Shown here: positions 27,774 through 38,043 of the stretch, one piece after another
Layout of the letters: every line of letters starts with the position of its first letter
How positions within the stretch are numbered: position 1 is the stretch's first letter
NCBI GenBank assembly: GCA_021796535.1
Contig: JAKABW010000004.1
Location: 79,825 to 143,824, forward strand
DNA length: 64,000 bases
Direction of reading: 5' to 3'
Source: Actinomycetes bacterium
GTDB lineage: Bacteria > Actinomycetota > Acidimicrobiia > Acidimicrobiales > Bog-793
Notes under the pieces: generated by a model
The model's database searches: none
Told to the model about the DNA's origin: nothing
What the model saw: only the letters and a program-made list of their open reading frames with translations
Position numbers and translations under genes: made by a program

Positions 27774-28271
27774 TTACGGCAGTGCCGAGTTAAGACGTCT
27801 CTCCGCCTCCGTCTCGTCAACGCCGATGGCGAATGTAAGCTCAGAAATCAGAATTTGGCGGGCTCTGACAAGCATATTCTTTTCGCCGATGGACAAGCCG
27901 TTATCCTTGTCCCTGATGGAAAGATTTCTGATGACTTCCGCCACTTGATAGATATCACCCGACTTCAGTTTTTCCAAGTGGTTTTTGTAGCGTCTGGACC
28001 AGTTGATGGGCATCCTGGCATCTTTTTTACCCAAAACGGCAAAAACTTCTTCCACCTCTTCGTCATTGATGACTTCCCTGATGCCGACTTCTTTGATATT
28101 TTCCACGGGCACCATCAAGGTCAGATCCCCGTAAGCCAATTTCAATACCAGATATTCCCGCTTTTCGCCGAAAGCTTCTTTGATCTCTCTGCGCTCCACT
28201 ATCGCTGCCCCATGGTGAGGGTATACGACTTTATCGCCGACATCAAACATCATCTGGCTTTGTGTGGCCAT
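27774..28271 (-). CDS. carD: CarD-family RNA polymerase-binding transcription factor
   Basis: 165 residues from the ATG at 28271. I prefer it to the GTG at 28283, because the GAGGTG acting as ribosome binding site would overlap that GTG. The N-terminal RID/Tudor domain (MMFDVGDKVVYPHHGAAIVE) binds the RNA polymerase beta subunit. The C-terminal helical domain (NWSRRYKNHLEKLKSGDIYQ) contacts the upstream edge of the transcription bubble with a conserved tryptophan. CarD stabilises open complexes, chiefly at rRNA promoters. The position before ispD is the usual actinobacterial order. Confidence 0.95.
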   Translation of the reverse strand: MATQSQMMFDVGDKVVYPHHGAAIVERREIKEAFGEKREYLVLKLAYGDLTLMVPVENIKEVGIREVINDEEVEEVFAVLGKKDARMPINWSRRYKNHLEKLKSGDIYQVAEVIRNLSIRDKDNGLSIGEKNMLVRARQILISELTFAIGVDETEAERRLNSALP

Positions 28272-28481
28272 ATTTGGAATCACCTCTAATAATTCGGAGC
28301 CTAAGAATTTATCAGACTTCTTCTATCATACCTTATGAATCGGCTCAAAAAAAATCAGGGAGGGTATTTGGTTAATATTTAGCCTCACTTGTTCATATTT
28401 CATTAATAATTTTGACACAGCCAATTTTGTTCCCCGCCTCTCTGGAGAGGAGGCGAAAAAAAGGGGTTTTGCACTATGGGG

Positions 28482-29330
28482 TTATTGGATCTCGCCGGCG
28501 GAATCAGAAGAATTCAAAGTGTCGTCCAAAGCGAGAAAATCAGACAAAGAGGAGTCCTTCATTTCTCCAAATGTCTCCAGAAGTTCTTCCGGGGAATAGG
28601 ATTCGATAAGTTCCAAATAGCGCTTTGCCATAGCTTTTTTCGACTCGGCCAAGTTTGTTTTCATATCGTCAAGCTCAAAATACTGAAATCTGCCCAAAGT
28701 ACCCAACTCGTCCAGAAGGCCTTCGATTTCGTTGGCAACGCGGTCAAATACTTGGATCTGCTGAAAAAACAGCAGGATATTCTTCGCCAATTTATCGCCG
28801 TGCCCGTGCTGTGAAACGTCGTTTTCCGTGGCGTTGATGCGCCTGAATTGTCGTTCCAAAACCTGCATCATCCGGTTGAATCTTATGCCGATGTTTTCCG
28901 TGGGCTCCAGCAGCTTTTTTTCGTCGCGGAAATACAGAGTTATGGAGCCCATCTCCTCCGAAACCGAAACCACAAAAGCGTCGGTGGATCTGGCGACGCG
29001 CTCTGCCGTTCTGTGTCTTGTGCCGGTTTCGGTGGTAAATGCGGCGGGGTCCGGCATCAGATGAATATTGGCCCACAAAATTCTCTTGGCCGCTTTATCC
29101 AAAATGATGGCGCCGTCCATTTTGGCCAATTCCGAAAGGCGCTGCGGAGTCATGGTGGCGTCAATGTGGAAACCGCCTGAGGCAATGTTGAGAATCTCTT
29201 TGCTGTCGTCCAAAACGAGCAGGGCACCCATTCTGGCCTTCAGGATTCTGTTGAGCCCTTCTCGCAAGTCGGTGCCCGGCACCACCAAATAAAGTTTGTC
29301 GGCCAATCTCATTGTGCCCGCTTCTTCCAT
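28482..29330 (-). CDS. disA: diadenylate cyclase DisA, lacking the C-terminal HhH domain
   Basis: 282 residues. Makes c-di-AMP from two ATP. The DAC domain (about 10-150) has GALLVL, SGGFHIDATMTPQRLSELAK, the catalytic MDGA (71-74) and RHRTAER (105-111). A helical linker follows (LLFFQQIQVFDRVANEIEGL and on). The DisA family is usually about 355 residues with a C-terminal helix-hairpin-helix DNA-binding domain. Here the frame ends with an acidic, serine-rich tail (SLSDFLALDDTLNSSDSAGE) and no HhH motif, and the next 200 bases downstream do not encode one. The DNA-scanning function is therefore probably lost. A start at the second ATG (29312) is possible. Downstream of radA. Confidence 0.9.
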   Translation of the reverse strand: MEEAGTMRLADKLYLVVPGTDLREGLNRILKARMGALLVLDDSKEILNIASGGFHIDATMTPQRLSELAKMDGAIILDKAAKRILWANIHLMPDPAAFTTETGTRHRTAERVARSTDAFVVSVSEEMGSITLYFRDEKKLLEPTENIGIRFNRMMQVLERQFRRINATENDVSQHGHGDKLAKNILLFFQQIQVFDRVANEIEGLLDELGTLGRFQYFELDDMKTNLAESKKAMAKRYLELIESYSPEELLETFGEMKDSSLSDFLALDDTLNSSDSAGEIQ

Positions 29331-29390
29331 AATTTAGATTCTAGACACGGATGCGTGCGAAGCGGTGGCCGCGGACAAAAAGATGACCAA

Positions 29391-30767
29391 TTATCCCATA
29401 TGAATAATTCTCAGAGCTTCCCCCAAAGTGGCCACCCCGATAATTTCGACGCCGTCTCCGTTTGATCTGTCCTCCAAATTGCAGGCGTCCGAAGCCGGCA
29501 CTATGAATTTTTTGAACCCCAGCCTGGAGCCTTCGGCAAATCTTTTATCCGGATGGGCCACTTGGCGCACTTCTCCTCCGAGTCCCACTTCACCGCAGGC
29601 GAGAAGAGAAGGATCCACTTTAACGTCATAAAAAGCTGAGGCCAGACAAAGGGCCAAAGAAAGGTCGAGAGCGGGCTCACTCACTTTGATGCCGCCGACA
29701 ATGGAAACAAAGACATCCCTGGAAGAAAAGTTGCAGCCGACACGCTGTTCCAAAACGGCCAAAATAATGGCCAACCGGGAAGCCGCGACGCCTTGTACCT
29801 GTCTCTTGGGGTTGGTGAGTGTGCTTTTTACGACCAAGGCCTGCAGTTCCACAAGCAAGCTTCTTTGACCTTCCAAAACCGGCACCACAACCGATCCTGC
29901 CACATCCGCACACCTGTCCGCCAGCATCAGGCCGGAGGGGTCCAGGACTTCGCACAGACCTTCCGGCGACATAGAGAAAATGGCCGCTTCGCCGGACGTG
30001 CCGAATCTGTGCTTCAGCACGGTCAATACCCGCAAGCTGTGATGCCTGTCGCCCTCAAAGCTCACCACGGTATCCACCAGGTGCTCCAGTACCTTGGGGC
30101 CGGCCAAAGTGCCGTCTTTGGTCACGTGGCCGGCCATGATAACGGCGGTTTCCCTCCCTTTGGCAAACCTCACCAAATGTTCCGTCACGGCGCGCACCTG
30201 GGCCACGCTGCCGGAGGCGGAATTTACGGATTCGTCAAATACGGTTTGCACCGAGTCCACTATAAGCAATTCCGGGGCGTACTCCTCGGCGCAGGCCAAT
30301 ATGTCGGCGATCCCGGAGGCGTGCAGCAAATTGATGCCGGAACCGGCAAGAGACAGCCTTTCCGCCCGCAAAGCTATTTGATTCAATCCCTCTTCCGCCG
30401 AAGCGTAAAGTACGCTGATACGCTTGCCGACGGAAGCGGCAATTTGCAACAGCAAGGTGGACTTGCCTATTCCCGGTTCTCCTCCGAGCAAAGTAACGGA
30501 ACCCGGCAAAAGGCCGCCGGAAAAAACCCTGTCCAACTCCGCTATGTCCGTCGGAAAAGGTTGGCGGTTCCCCCTTCCCCGGCCTGTTTCGTCGAGATTG
30601 AGACAACGCCCGGCAAAACTGCCGACATCGGAGATTTTGTAAGACGTTTCTGCGCCGCTTACGACAGAAAGGGCGTTCCAGCTGTCGCACTCCAAACACT
30701 TTCCCTGCCAACGCGGTGTCTCATGCCCGCAGCCGCTGCAGCGATACAGTGATTTTGTTTGCGCCAT
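29391..30767 (-). CDS. radA: DNA repair protein RadA/Sms
   Basis: 458 residues, full length. An N-terminal zinc finger uses C10, C13, C24 and C27. The RecA-like ATPase has Walker A GGEPGIGKST (95-104) and Walker B LLIVDSVQT. The RadA signature, normally KNRFG, reads KHRFG here. The C-terminal Lon-like domain has VSIVGGIKVSEPALDLSLAL. It is a branch-migrating helicase in recombination that interacts with DisA in Bacillus; the two genes are adjacent here, 60 bp apart. Confidence 0.95.
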   Translation of the reverse strand: MAQTKSLYRCSGCGHETPRWQGKCLECDSWNALSVVSGAETSYKISDVGSFAGRCLNLDETGRGRGNRQPFPTDIAELDRVFSGGLLPGSVTLLGGEPGIGKSTLLLQIAASVGKRISVLYASAEEGLNQIALRAERLSLAGSGINLLHASGIADILACAEEYAPELLIVDSVQTVFDESVNSASGSVAQVRAVTEHLVRFAKGRETAVIMAGHVTKDGTLAGPKVLEHLVDTVVSFEGDRHHSLRVLTVLKHRFGTSGEAAIFSMSPEGLCEVLDPSGLMLADRCADVAGSVVVPVLEGQRSLLVELQALVVKSTLTNPKRQVQGVAASRLAIILAVLEQRVGCNFSSRDVFVSIVGGIKVSEPALDLSLALCLASAFYDVKVDPSLLACGEVGLGGEVRQVAHPDKRFAEGSRLGFKKFIVPASDACNLEDRSNGDGVEIIGVATLGEALRIIHMG

Positions 30768-30817
30768 AGGCCCATACTAAAAAAGGGGTGTATCAAAAAC
30801 CGGCCCTAAAAAGCCGG

Positions 30818-30843
30818 GTGCCGTGAGTCAGAACCCACGGCAC
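30818..30843 (-). terminator. terminator downstream of clpC
   Basis: GTGCCGTG (30818-30825) pairs with CACGGCAC (30836-30843). On the minus strand a CTTTTT run follows the stem, fitting termination of clpC before radA. Confidence 0.7.
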
Positions 30844-30892
30844 TCCTTGTTCACGCTTTTTACCGGCGATCCGGACCGAAAAATTTCGGACT

Positions 30893-33376
30893 CTAGGAGT
30901 CGGCGCCCGCTCCGGCAAGTTCTATCGGATGATGGTCAAAACCGGGAACGGCATTGAAAATTATCTTTTCGTCAGCCACGTCCACGACGACTGTTTCGCC
31001 GGCTGTGAATTCCTTCCAAAGGATTTTTTCCGCCAGGGGGTCTTCCACGAGCTGCTGGATTGCCCTTCGCAAAGGTCTGGCCCCGAGAGTCGGATCGTAA
31101 CCTTTTTTGGCCACAAACTGTTTGGCGGCAAGCGTCATTTCCACGCCTATACCCTGTCCTTCAAGCTGGGCGACAAGGCGCTTGGTCAGCAATTCCACAA
31201 TTTCTATGACTTCTTCCAGCTGCAGTTCGTGGAAGACTATCACTTCGTCAATGCGGTTCAAGAATTCCGGCTTGAAATGCGACTTGAGGGCCTCGTGAAC
31301 CTTGGACTTCATCTTCTCATAGGTGATGGCCTCAGAGAACTTCTGGAAACCGACGTTTGCCTTGCGAAGATCGGCCGTACCCAAGTTGGATGTCATCAAC
31401 AGAATCGTATTCTTGAAGTCAACGGTCCTGCCTTGGGCATCGGTGAGCCTTCCGTCTTCCAGAATCTGTAACAAGGTGTTGAACACGTCCGGGTGAGCTT
31501 TTTCTATCTCGTCGAACAGTATGATAGAAAATGGCTTTCTCCTGACGGCTTCGGTAAGCTGACCGCCTTCGTCATATCCCACATAACCGGGGGGAGACCC
31601 CACCAGCCTGCTGACAGCGTGCTTTTCCATATATTCGCTCATGTCCATCTGAATGAGCGCCGTTTCGTCGCCGAAAAGCAATTCGGCCAAAGCTTTGGCC
31701 AACTCGGTTTTTCCGACACCCGTCGGCCCCAAGAAAATAAAGGAGCCGCTCGGCCGTTTCGGATCTTTCAGACCGGCCCTTGTCCTCCGGATTGCCCTGG
31801 AAAGAGCGTTTACGGCGTCTTCTTGTCCCACGATGCGCTTGTGAAGCTCTTCTTCCATGCGCAACAGTTTGGCGGTTTCTTCTTCCGTCAACCTGAAAAC
31901 GGGAATGCCCGTCCAGTTGGCCAGCACTTCGGCTATGACGTCTTCGTCCACCACGTCAAACAGATCGACGCCTTCGGATCTCCACTCCGTTTCGAGAGAG
32001 GACTTGCGCGCCTGTTTGACTTGGATTTCGTCGGCTATTTTCTGAATCTTGTCTTGGTTGCCTTTCGCCGATTCTGTTTCGCGCTCTTTGTGAAGTCTGG
32101 TGAGATCTTCTTCGATTTTTTTGTACTCGGGAGGCGTAGACATTCTTCGGATGCGCAACCTGCTGCCGGCTTCGTCGATAAGGTCGATCGCTTTGTCCGG
32201 CAGGTATCTGTCCGAAATATAGCGATCCGCCAAATTGGCCGCCGCCACCAAAGCCTGATCCGTAATGGTCACTTGGTGGTGCTCTTCGTAGCGCTCCCTC
32301 AGGCCCTTCAAGATTTCGATAGTGTGCTCGAGAGAAGGCTCTTCGACTTTGATGGGCTGAAAACGCCTTTCGAGGGCCGCGTCCTTTTCCAGGTGCTTGC
32401 GGTATTCGTCTATCGTGGTGGCGCCTATCGTCTGCAACTCGCCTCTGGCAAGCATGGGCTTCAGTATGGAAGCGGCATCAATTGCCCCTTCGGCCGCGCC
32501 CGCTCCCACCAAAGTGTGCAGTTCGTCAATGAAAAGTATCGTGTCGCCTCTGGTCTTGATTTCTTTCAGAACCTTTTTGAGTCTTTCTTCAAAGTCGCCG
32601 CGGTAACGGCTTCCCGCCACCAACGCTCCGAGATCCAGGGTATAGAGTTGCTTGCCCCGCAAAGTCTCGGGTACGTCGTTGTTCACTATCTGTTGCGAAA
32701 GCCCTTCCACGATGGCCGTTTTACCGACCCCGGGCTCGCCTATCAGTACCGGGTTGTTCTTGGTCCTCCGGGAAAGCACCTGCATCAGGCGCTCTATTTC
32801 TCTGTCTCTGCCTATCACCGGATCCAACTTGTGCTCTCTGGCGAGTTGGGTAAGGTTTCTGCCGAATTGGTCAAGTACCGGAGATCCGGAAGGAGCTTGG
32901 TCGGAAGTGCCGGTACCCACACCGGCGGCTTCCCTGCCCTGATATCCGGAAAGCAACTGAATGACCTGTTGGCGCACCCGCGGAAGGTCGGCACCCAGAC
33001 TTTGCAGCACCTGAGCGGCTACCCCTTCTCCCTCTCTTACCAGACCGAGCAACATGTGTTCGGTGCCTATGTAGTTGTGACCCAGCTGAAGGGCTTCCCT
33101 GAGGGAAAGCTCCAAAACTTTTTTTGCCCGCGGCGTAAAAGGCGGGGAGCCCGTGGGAGCGGTACCGGCCGGTCCCATGGTTTCTTCCACTTTGGCCCGT
33201 ACGGCTTCCAAAGAAACGCCGAGGGACTCCAATGCCTTGGCGGCCAGTCCTTCGCCTTCGTGTATCAGGCCGAGCAGAATATGCTCAGTGCCTATAAAAC
33301 TGTGATTGAGCTGGCGGGCTTCTTCCTGTGCCAGCACCAATACTCTTCGTGCCCTATCAGTAAAGCGCTCGAACAT
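30893..33376 (-). CDS. clpC: ClpC-type AAA+ unfoldase of the Clp protease
   Basis: 827 residues. Two Clp-N repeats (about 1-70 and 78-145, each with IGTEH and LLGL). The first AAA+ domain has Walker A GEPGVGKT at 213-220. A middle coiled coil follows ([20 protein letters not shown]). The second AAA+ domain has GPTGVGKTE and [20 protein letters not shown]. It unfolds proteins and feeds them to ClpP in the cytosol. AAGGAG lies five bases before the ATG. ClpP is not in the window. Confidence 0.97.
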   Translation of the reverse strand: MFERFTDRARRVLVLAQEEARQLNHSFIGTEHILLGLIHEGEGLAAKALESLGVSLEAVRAKVEETMGPAGTAPTGSPPFTPRAKKVLELSLREALQLGHNYIGTEHMLLGLVREGEGVAAQVLQSLGADLPRVRQQVIQLLSGYQGREAAGVGTGTSDQAPSGSPVLDQFGRNLTQLAREHKLDPVIGRDREIERLMQVLSRRTKNNPVLIGEPGVGKTAIVEGLSQQIVNNDVPETLRGKQLYTLDLGALVAGSRYRGDFEERLKKVLKEIKTRGDTILFIDELHTLVGAGAAEGAIDAASILKPMLARGELQTIGATTIDEYRKHLEKDAALERRFQPIKVEEPSLEHTIEILKGLRERYEEHHQVTITDQALVAAANLADRYISDRYLPDKAIDLIDEAGSRLRIRRMSTPPEYKKIEEDLTRLHKERETESAKGNQDKIQKIADEIQVKQARKSSLETEWRSEGVDLFDVVDEDVIAEVLANWTGIPVFRLTEEETAKLLRMEEELHKRIVGQEDAVNALSRAIRRTRAGLKDPKRPSGSFIFLGPTGVGKTELAKALAELLFGDETALIQMDMSEYMEKHAVSRLVGSPPGYVGYDEGGQLTEAVRRKPFSIILFDEIEKAHPDVFNTLLQILEDGRLTDAQGRTVDFKNTILLMTSNLGTADLRKANVGFQKFSEAITYEKMKSKVHEALKSHFKPEFLNRIDEVIVFHELQLEEVIEIVELLTKRLVAQLEGQGIGVEMTLAAKQFVAKKGYDPTLGARPLRRAIQQLVEDPLAEKILWKEFTAGETVVVDVADEKIIFNAVPGFDHHPIELAGAGADS

Positions 33377-33686
33377 CTTACTCCTTCGAAGCTCCTTTTA
33401 TAATTTGAGCTTACATCTAGAAAACCCCGTTTGCATTGTCATCAAATATAAACATTTATAATAATCAACGACTACAAGCGCTTAAACCTTCCCGTATTAT
33501 CCAATCTTTTTTATAAATATATTTTACATCATCAATTGCTCTCTGATTACATTCAGCGCATTTGTCCTGGTAAATGGGGGACTCAAAAAAAACCTACTGC
33601 CCGGAAGTAAAAATATTTAAAAATTTAATAAATAATATTGGCAGTAACGTCAAAAGGGCCTTGCATTTGCCGTAACGTTACATCTA
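33377..33686. other. AT-rich divergent intergenic region clpC / polyprenyl synthase
   Basis: No gene seen in 310 bp. It must hold the promoters of both flanking genes. GTAACGT occurs at 33643-33649 and again inside the palindrome GTAACGTTAC at 33672-33681, six bases before the GTG start of the rightward gene; this could be an operator. Confidence 0.4.
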
Positions 33687-34682
33687 GTGACTTTAAACGA
33701 TTTCTTTTCTTCTTTGACAACCGAAGAGAGCATAGAGCGCCTGGAGAGCCAACTTATTGAAGCTGTCTCCGTGGATGACATCTATCTTAACGAAATTGCC
33801 ACCCATTTAATAAAAGCCGGGGGGAAACGTTTGCGGCCTGCCCTGACCATATGCGCCGCCTCCGCGAAAAATGAAAAAATCAGACACGAAACCATTATGG
33901 GTGCGGTTTCCGTCGAATTGGTTCACTTGGCATCCCTTTATCATGACGACGTTATGGACGAAGCCGTCAAGAGGCGCAACGTTGCCAGCGTAAATACCTT
34001 ATGGGGCAACAGATTGGCCATCGTGGTGGGAGACTATCTCTTGGCCAGATCGGCCGAAATTGCGGCCGGACTCGGGGGAGAAATTGCCTCACTGATCGCG
34101 GCTACCCTGTCACGGCTTTGTCACGGCCAGGTCACGGAAGTCCGCTCTTGCTACGACATCAACAGGACCCAGGAACAGTATTTGGAGTCGATAGCAGACA
34201 AAACAGCTTCCCTGACCGCCACGGCGTGCCGCATAGGCGGCATCACCGCGGGGTTGGATCAGGCCGAGACGGACGCACTGACCGTTTACGGCGAAAATCT
34301 GGGCATGATATTCCAGATCAGAGACGACGTCTTGGACATCGTCTCTACGGAAGAGTTGCTCCGGAAGCCGCCGGGACAAGACTTGGCCGAAGGGGTCTAT
34401 ACGATGCCGGTATGTTGGGCGTTGAAAAATCCTTCGGTGGGAGAAGAACTGGCCTCGCTGTTGGGACGTCCGCTCACCGCGGAACAATTGGCGGTGGTCA
34501 GACGTCTCATCATCAACTCCGACGCCATCGAACGAACGGCGTCGGCGGCAAAGAAATACGCACAGACCGCTCAGATGGCTTGTGAAAAGCTTAGCAATGC
34601 CGAGGTGGCATCAAAACTGGTCAACCTGGCCGATAATCTTTTGCTCGCGGTGGAAACGCCGGATGCCGCCCTGGCCAGCTGA
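33687..34682 (+). CDS. trans-polyprenyl diphosphate synthase
   Basis: 331 residues from a GTG without an obvious Shine-Dalgarno. The first aspartate-rich motif is LYHDDVMD and the second is QIRDDVLD. GGKRLRPAL binds the homoallylic diphosphate. It elongates isoprenoid chains, probably to the C40-C45 side chain of menaquinone. Chain length cannot be read reliably, but the small residues before the first motif (LVHLASLYHDD) suggest a long product. It is oriented against lysS, with only 14 bases between the two stops. Confidence 0.92.
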   Translation: MTLNDFFSSLTTEESIERLESQLIEAVSVDDIYLNEIATHLIKAGGKRLRPALTICAASAKNEKIRHETIMGAVSVELVHLASLYHDDVMDEAVKRRNVASVNTLWGNRLAIVVGDYLLARSAEIAAGLGGEIASLIAATLSRLCHGQVTEVRSCYDINRTQEQYLESIADKTASLTATACRIGGITAGLDQAETDALTVYGENLGMIFQIRDDVLDIVSTEELLRKPPGQDLAEGVYTMPVCWALKNPSVGEELASLLGRPLTAEQLAVVRRLIINSDAIERTASAAKKYAQTAQMACEKLSNAEVASKLVNLADNLLLAVETPDAALAS

Positions 34683-34696
34683 AACCCAAACAGGTA

Positions 34697-36154
34697 TTAC
34701 TGCCTCTCATCTTTGCGCAAAGCCGGAAACAGGATGACTTCTTTGATGTTCGGCTGATCCGTCAACAACATCACCAGCCTGTCTATCCCCACACCCAGAC
34801 CGCCGGTAGGCGGCATGCCGTGTTCCAGGGCCCGCAGGAAATCTTCGTCGACGGCCATGGCCTCTTCGTCGCCGGCCGCCCTCAACGCCGCTTGGGCCTC
34901 CAGACGGGCGCGCTGCTCAACGGGATCGTTCAGTTCGGAAAATGCGTTTGCCAATTCCTTTTTGGCGACGACCGTTTCAAAACGTTCCACGTAGTTTTGT
35001 TTGGATCTGTGGTCCCTGGCCAGAGGAGAAACTTCTTTGGGGTAATCGTAAACGTGAACGGGTCCCATCAGATTGGGCTCGGTTGTCTTTTCGTATATTT
35101 CCTGTATGATTTTTCCGGAACCGTCATCTTTGGCATAGGCCACCTTGAGGCGGTCCGCCACTCCGGCAACTTCTTCTCTGGTCATCGCAAGATTCACCGT
35201 TTCGGAAGTGGCTTCAAAAATTAGCTCTTCCATGGTGGCTCTCCGCCACGGAGGGCTCAGATCTATCTCCTGTCCCTGATAAGAAATTACCGTTTTGCCA
35301 TGCAAACGCAAACATGCGCCGGACACCAATTGCTCAACCATGTCCATCATGTCGGTGTAGTCGGCGTAAGCCTGATACAGCTCCAACATCGTAAATTCCG
35401 GGTTATGACGCGGAGAAAGACCTTCGTTTCTGAAAACCCTGCCCAGTTCGTAGACCCTGCCAAAACCTCCCACCAGGGCCCGCTTCAGATAAAGTTCAAG
35501 CGCAATTCGGAGCGAGAGGTCGGCGTGCAGAGCGTTGTGGTGCGTAATAAACGGCTTGGCGGCGGCACCCCCTTCCACCGCCTGCAAGATGGGCGTCTCC
35601 ACTTCGACAAAGCCGTTCTCGTCCAAAAATTCTCTGATGTATTTAATAATTGTGCTGCGCTGAAGAAAAATTTGCCTTACGTCCCGGTTTGCCCACAGAT
35701 CCACTTCCCGCTGCCTGTAGCGTACTTCCGGATCAGAAATGCCTTTCCACTTGTCGCCGAAACTCCTGTGGGCGGGGGCCAACAGAGACCATGCGCGCAC
35801 TTTTACGGAAAGCTCTCCGCGCTTTGTCCGCATCGGCATGCCGGAAGCCCCGATCCAGTCGCCCAGATTGAGGAGCTTAAACGAATCAAAGTCGTCTGCC
35901 GTACTCTGTTCCACAAACAGTTGGATATTTCCGGAACCGTCGCGCAATTCTGCAAATATGAGCTTACCCTGTCCGCGAAAACGCATCACGCGCCCGGCAA
36001 CAGTCACGGACCCCTCAGCCACGGCTTCGGGCTCAATGGCTTCGTTTTCTCCGATCACAGCGGCGATGGGAACGACGCCCGGAAATCTGTAGGGTATGGG
36101 CAGATCAAGCCTGCCGCCCGCCTCTGTCGCTTCGTTCGTTTCTTCTTCGTTCAT
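34697..36154 (-). CDS. lysS: lysyl-tRNA synthetase, class II
   Basis: 485 residues. An N-terminal OB-fold anticodon-binding domain (VTVAGRVMRFRGQGKLIFAEL) precedes the class II catalytic core. Motif 1 is FLDENGFVEVETPIL, motif 2 is FRNEGLSPRHNPEFTMLELY and motif 3 is GGLGVGIDRLVMLL. There is no MprF-like membrane domain. In many actinobacteria lsr2 and clpC follow on the same strand; here a polyprenyl synthase of opposite orientation intervenes. Confidence 0.97.
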   Translation of the reverse strand: MNEEETNEATEAGGRLDLPIPYRFPGVVPIAAVIGENEAIEPEAVAEGSVTVAGRVMRFRGQGKLIFAELRDGSGNIQLFVEQSTADDFDSFKLLNLGDWIGASGMPMRTKRGELSVKVRAWSLLAPAHRSFGDKWKGISDPEVRYRQREVDLWANRDVRQIFLQRSTIIKYIREFLDENGFVEVETPILQAVEGGAAAKPFITHHNALHADLSLRIALELYLKRALVGGFGRVYELGRVFRNEGLSPRHNPEFTMLELYQAYADYTDMMDMVEQLVSGACLRLHGKTVISYQGQEIDLSPPWRRATMEELIFEATSETVNLAMTREEVAGVADRLKVAYAKDDGSGKIIQEIYEKTTEPNLMGPVHVYDYPKEVSPLARDHRSKQNYVERFETVVAKKELANAFSELNDPVEQRARLEAQAALRAAGDEEAMAVDEDFLRALEHGMPPTGGLGVGIDRLVMLLTDQPNIKEVILFPALRKDERQ

Positions 36155-36288
36155 GGTCGCTCTCTTTTTATGCGAATAAGATTTTTCCCGTAATCCCCGG
36201 GGCAGTACGGTGTTGAAGCCATGCTAGCCAAAAAACGGGGTCCGTATGGGCGTTCGCGCCAGACACATGACCGCCGCAAGAAAAGGGG

Positions 36289-37161
36289 TTACTTGCGTTC
36301 ATAGCGTTGATCGTAAGCCAGCTTCAGTCCGTGTAGGGTCAGCCAGGGTTCATAAGCGAATTCCCTTTCCAACACATCCAGTATTACCTGGGCAAGCCCG
36401 CCCGTCAGGATCAGGTCGGCTTTTGCCGAAAGTTCTGTCTCGATCCGTTCACACATTCTCTCAATCATCGACGCGTGACCGAAAATCAGACCGGATCTTA
36501 TTGATTCTGTGGTGGAACGGCCTATCACTCCGTCGGGAGGAGAAAGCTGCACGTGTCTGAGGGCCGCAGCCTTTGCGGCCAGTGCATCCTGAGAAATCAC
36601 CAGACCCGGAGTTATGGCGCCGCCGAGATAATCGCCGGCTGAGGAAATGACGTCAAAAGTCGTCGCCGTTCCCAAATCCACGATAATGCACGGGCTTTTG
36701 TACAAGTCCCTGGCCGCCAACACGTCGACAATTCTGTCCGGACCGACGTCTTGCGGAGGGTTGTAAAAGATGTTGATGTCCTGTGCAACAGTATGGTCGG
36801 CAACGAGCACGGGTACTTTAAAAAATCTCCCGAGCATCAACAGCATATCGGCCAACGCTTGCGGCACGGAAGAGGCGACGGCTACGGCATCAATTACGTC
36901 GGCAACAGTAATAAATTCCAACAAATTTGCAAATATGATGGCGAGCTCGTCGGCAGTTCTGGTCGTGACCGTGGATATTCTGAATGCACAAAACATATCC
37001 CTGACGCGTGTCGTATCCGGGGATAAATTGTCGATAAAAAGATTGTAAGACAAAGACGTTTTTTTGAGCACAGATGCAGATTGTTCATTTTCGGAAGCAG
37101 TTTTATTGTGGAAAATACCCAGAACAGTATTTGTGTTGCCTATGTCGACGGTAAGTAACAT
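36289..37161 (-). CDS. coaX: type III pantothenate kinase
   Basis: 290 residues. First step of coenzyme A synthesis. The ASKHA fold shows the P-loop-like DIGNTNTVLGIF at the N-terminus, GPDRIVDVLAA with the catalytic aspartate, IIVDLGTATTFDVIS and GGAITPGLVIS. The insertion around SENEQSASVLKKTSLS is variable in the family. Placed between nadC and lysS, a common actinobacterial order. Confidence 0.94.
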   Translation of the reverse strand: MLLTVDIGNTNTVLGIFHNKTASENEQSASVLKKTSLSYNLFIDNLSPDTTRVRDMFCAFRISTVTTRTADELAIIFANLLEFITVADVIDAVAVASSVPQALADMLLMLGRFFKVPVLVADHTVAQDINIFYNPPQDVGPDRIVDVLAARDLYKSPCIIVDLGTATTFDVISSAGDYLGGAITPGLVISQDALAAKAAALRHVQLSPPDGVIGRSTTESIRSGLIFGHASMIERMCERIETELSAKADLILTGGLAQVILDVLEREFAYEPWLTLHGLKLAYDQRYERK

Positions 37162-37183
37162 TTATCGGCCAATCTCTTGCTTT

Positions 37184-38041
37184 CTAAAGTATATCCAGAC
37201 CTATGTCAAGCGAATGAGCCGAATTGGTAATAGTACCCAGAGAAATGAAATCTACATCCAATTTGGCATATTCCACTATATTGTCCATATCCACGCCGCC
37301 CGATACTTCTATCAGCGGCAACCGACAATTCTTGAGCGCCAGCAAAGTTTCTTTGGCGGATTTAGCCGCCTCGACAGTCATATTGTCAAACATAACTATG
37401 TCGCTACCCGCCATGGCCGCTTCCGTCACTTGTCCGACGGTTTCACATTCCACTTCGATGAACCTCCCCGGCCACATCGATCTTGCCTTGGCCACGGCCT
37501 CTTGGATATCCAGGATGGCCAAATGGGTGTCTTTGATCATTACCGCTTCGGAGAGATTCCCGCGGTGATTGTAGCCTCCGCCTGCCCTGACGGCAGCTTT
37601 TTCCAAGAACCTAAGTCCCGGAATCGTCTTCCTGGTGTCAAGTATTTTTGTTTTTGTGGATACGTTTTTAATTTTCTCGACAAATAAATTCGTGCGGGAA
37701 GCGATGCCCGAAAGATGGCTCAGAAAATTAAGGGCCGTTCTTTCGGAAGTTACTATGCTCCTCAGATTGCCTCTGAGGATAGCCAGGCTGCTGTTTTGGG
37801 AAACGGCGGCGCCGTCTTCCAAGAGAATTTCCAGTTCCAAAAGCGGATCGATCTGTCTGATAACTTCTCTAACCGTATCCATGCCGGCCAACACACCGTT
37901 TTGTCTGGCGACAAAAGTGGCGACAGCCGTGGCGCCTTCTGGTATCAAAAAGGAGGTTATATCTCCGATGGGCAAAAGGTCTTCCCGCAAAGCAACACTG
38001 ACTGTATCTCTTAACAATGGCTCCACGCCCACATCTCCCAT
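37184..38041 (-). CDS. nadC: nicotinate-nucleotide pyrophosphorylase (quinolinate phosphoribosyltransferase)
   Basis: 285 residues. Converts quinolinate and PRPP to nicotinate mononucleotide. It has LREDLLPIGDITS at the N-terminus, LNFLSHLSGIAS, DTRKTIPGLRFLEKAAVRAGGGYNHR with the substrate-binding lysine and arginines, VECETVGQ, and VSGGVDMDNI. Start two bases after the nadB stop. Confidence 0.95.
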   Translation of the reverse strand: MGDVGVEPLLRDTVSVALREDLLPIGDITSFLIPEGATAVATFVARQNGVLAGMDTVREVIRQIDPLLELEILLEDGAAVSQNSSLAILRGNLRSIVTSERTALNFLSHLSGIASRTNLFVEKIKNVSTKTKILDTRKTIPGLRFLEKAAVRAGGGYNHRGNLSEAVMIKDTHLAILDIQEAVAKARSMWPGRFIEVECETVGQVTEAAMAGSDIVMFDNMTVEAAKSAKETLLALKNCRLPLIEVSGGVDMDNIVEYAKLDVDFISLGTITNSAHSLDIGLDIL

Positions 38042-38043
38042 GA

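Noticed and set aside
31493-33403. A 636-codon open frame on the plus strand
   Set aside because: It lies wholly antisense to clpC, whose domains are unambiguous; the frame is a by-product of clpC codon bias and has no recognisable domain.
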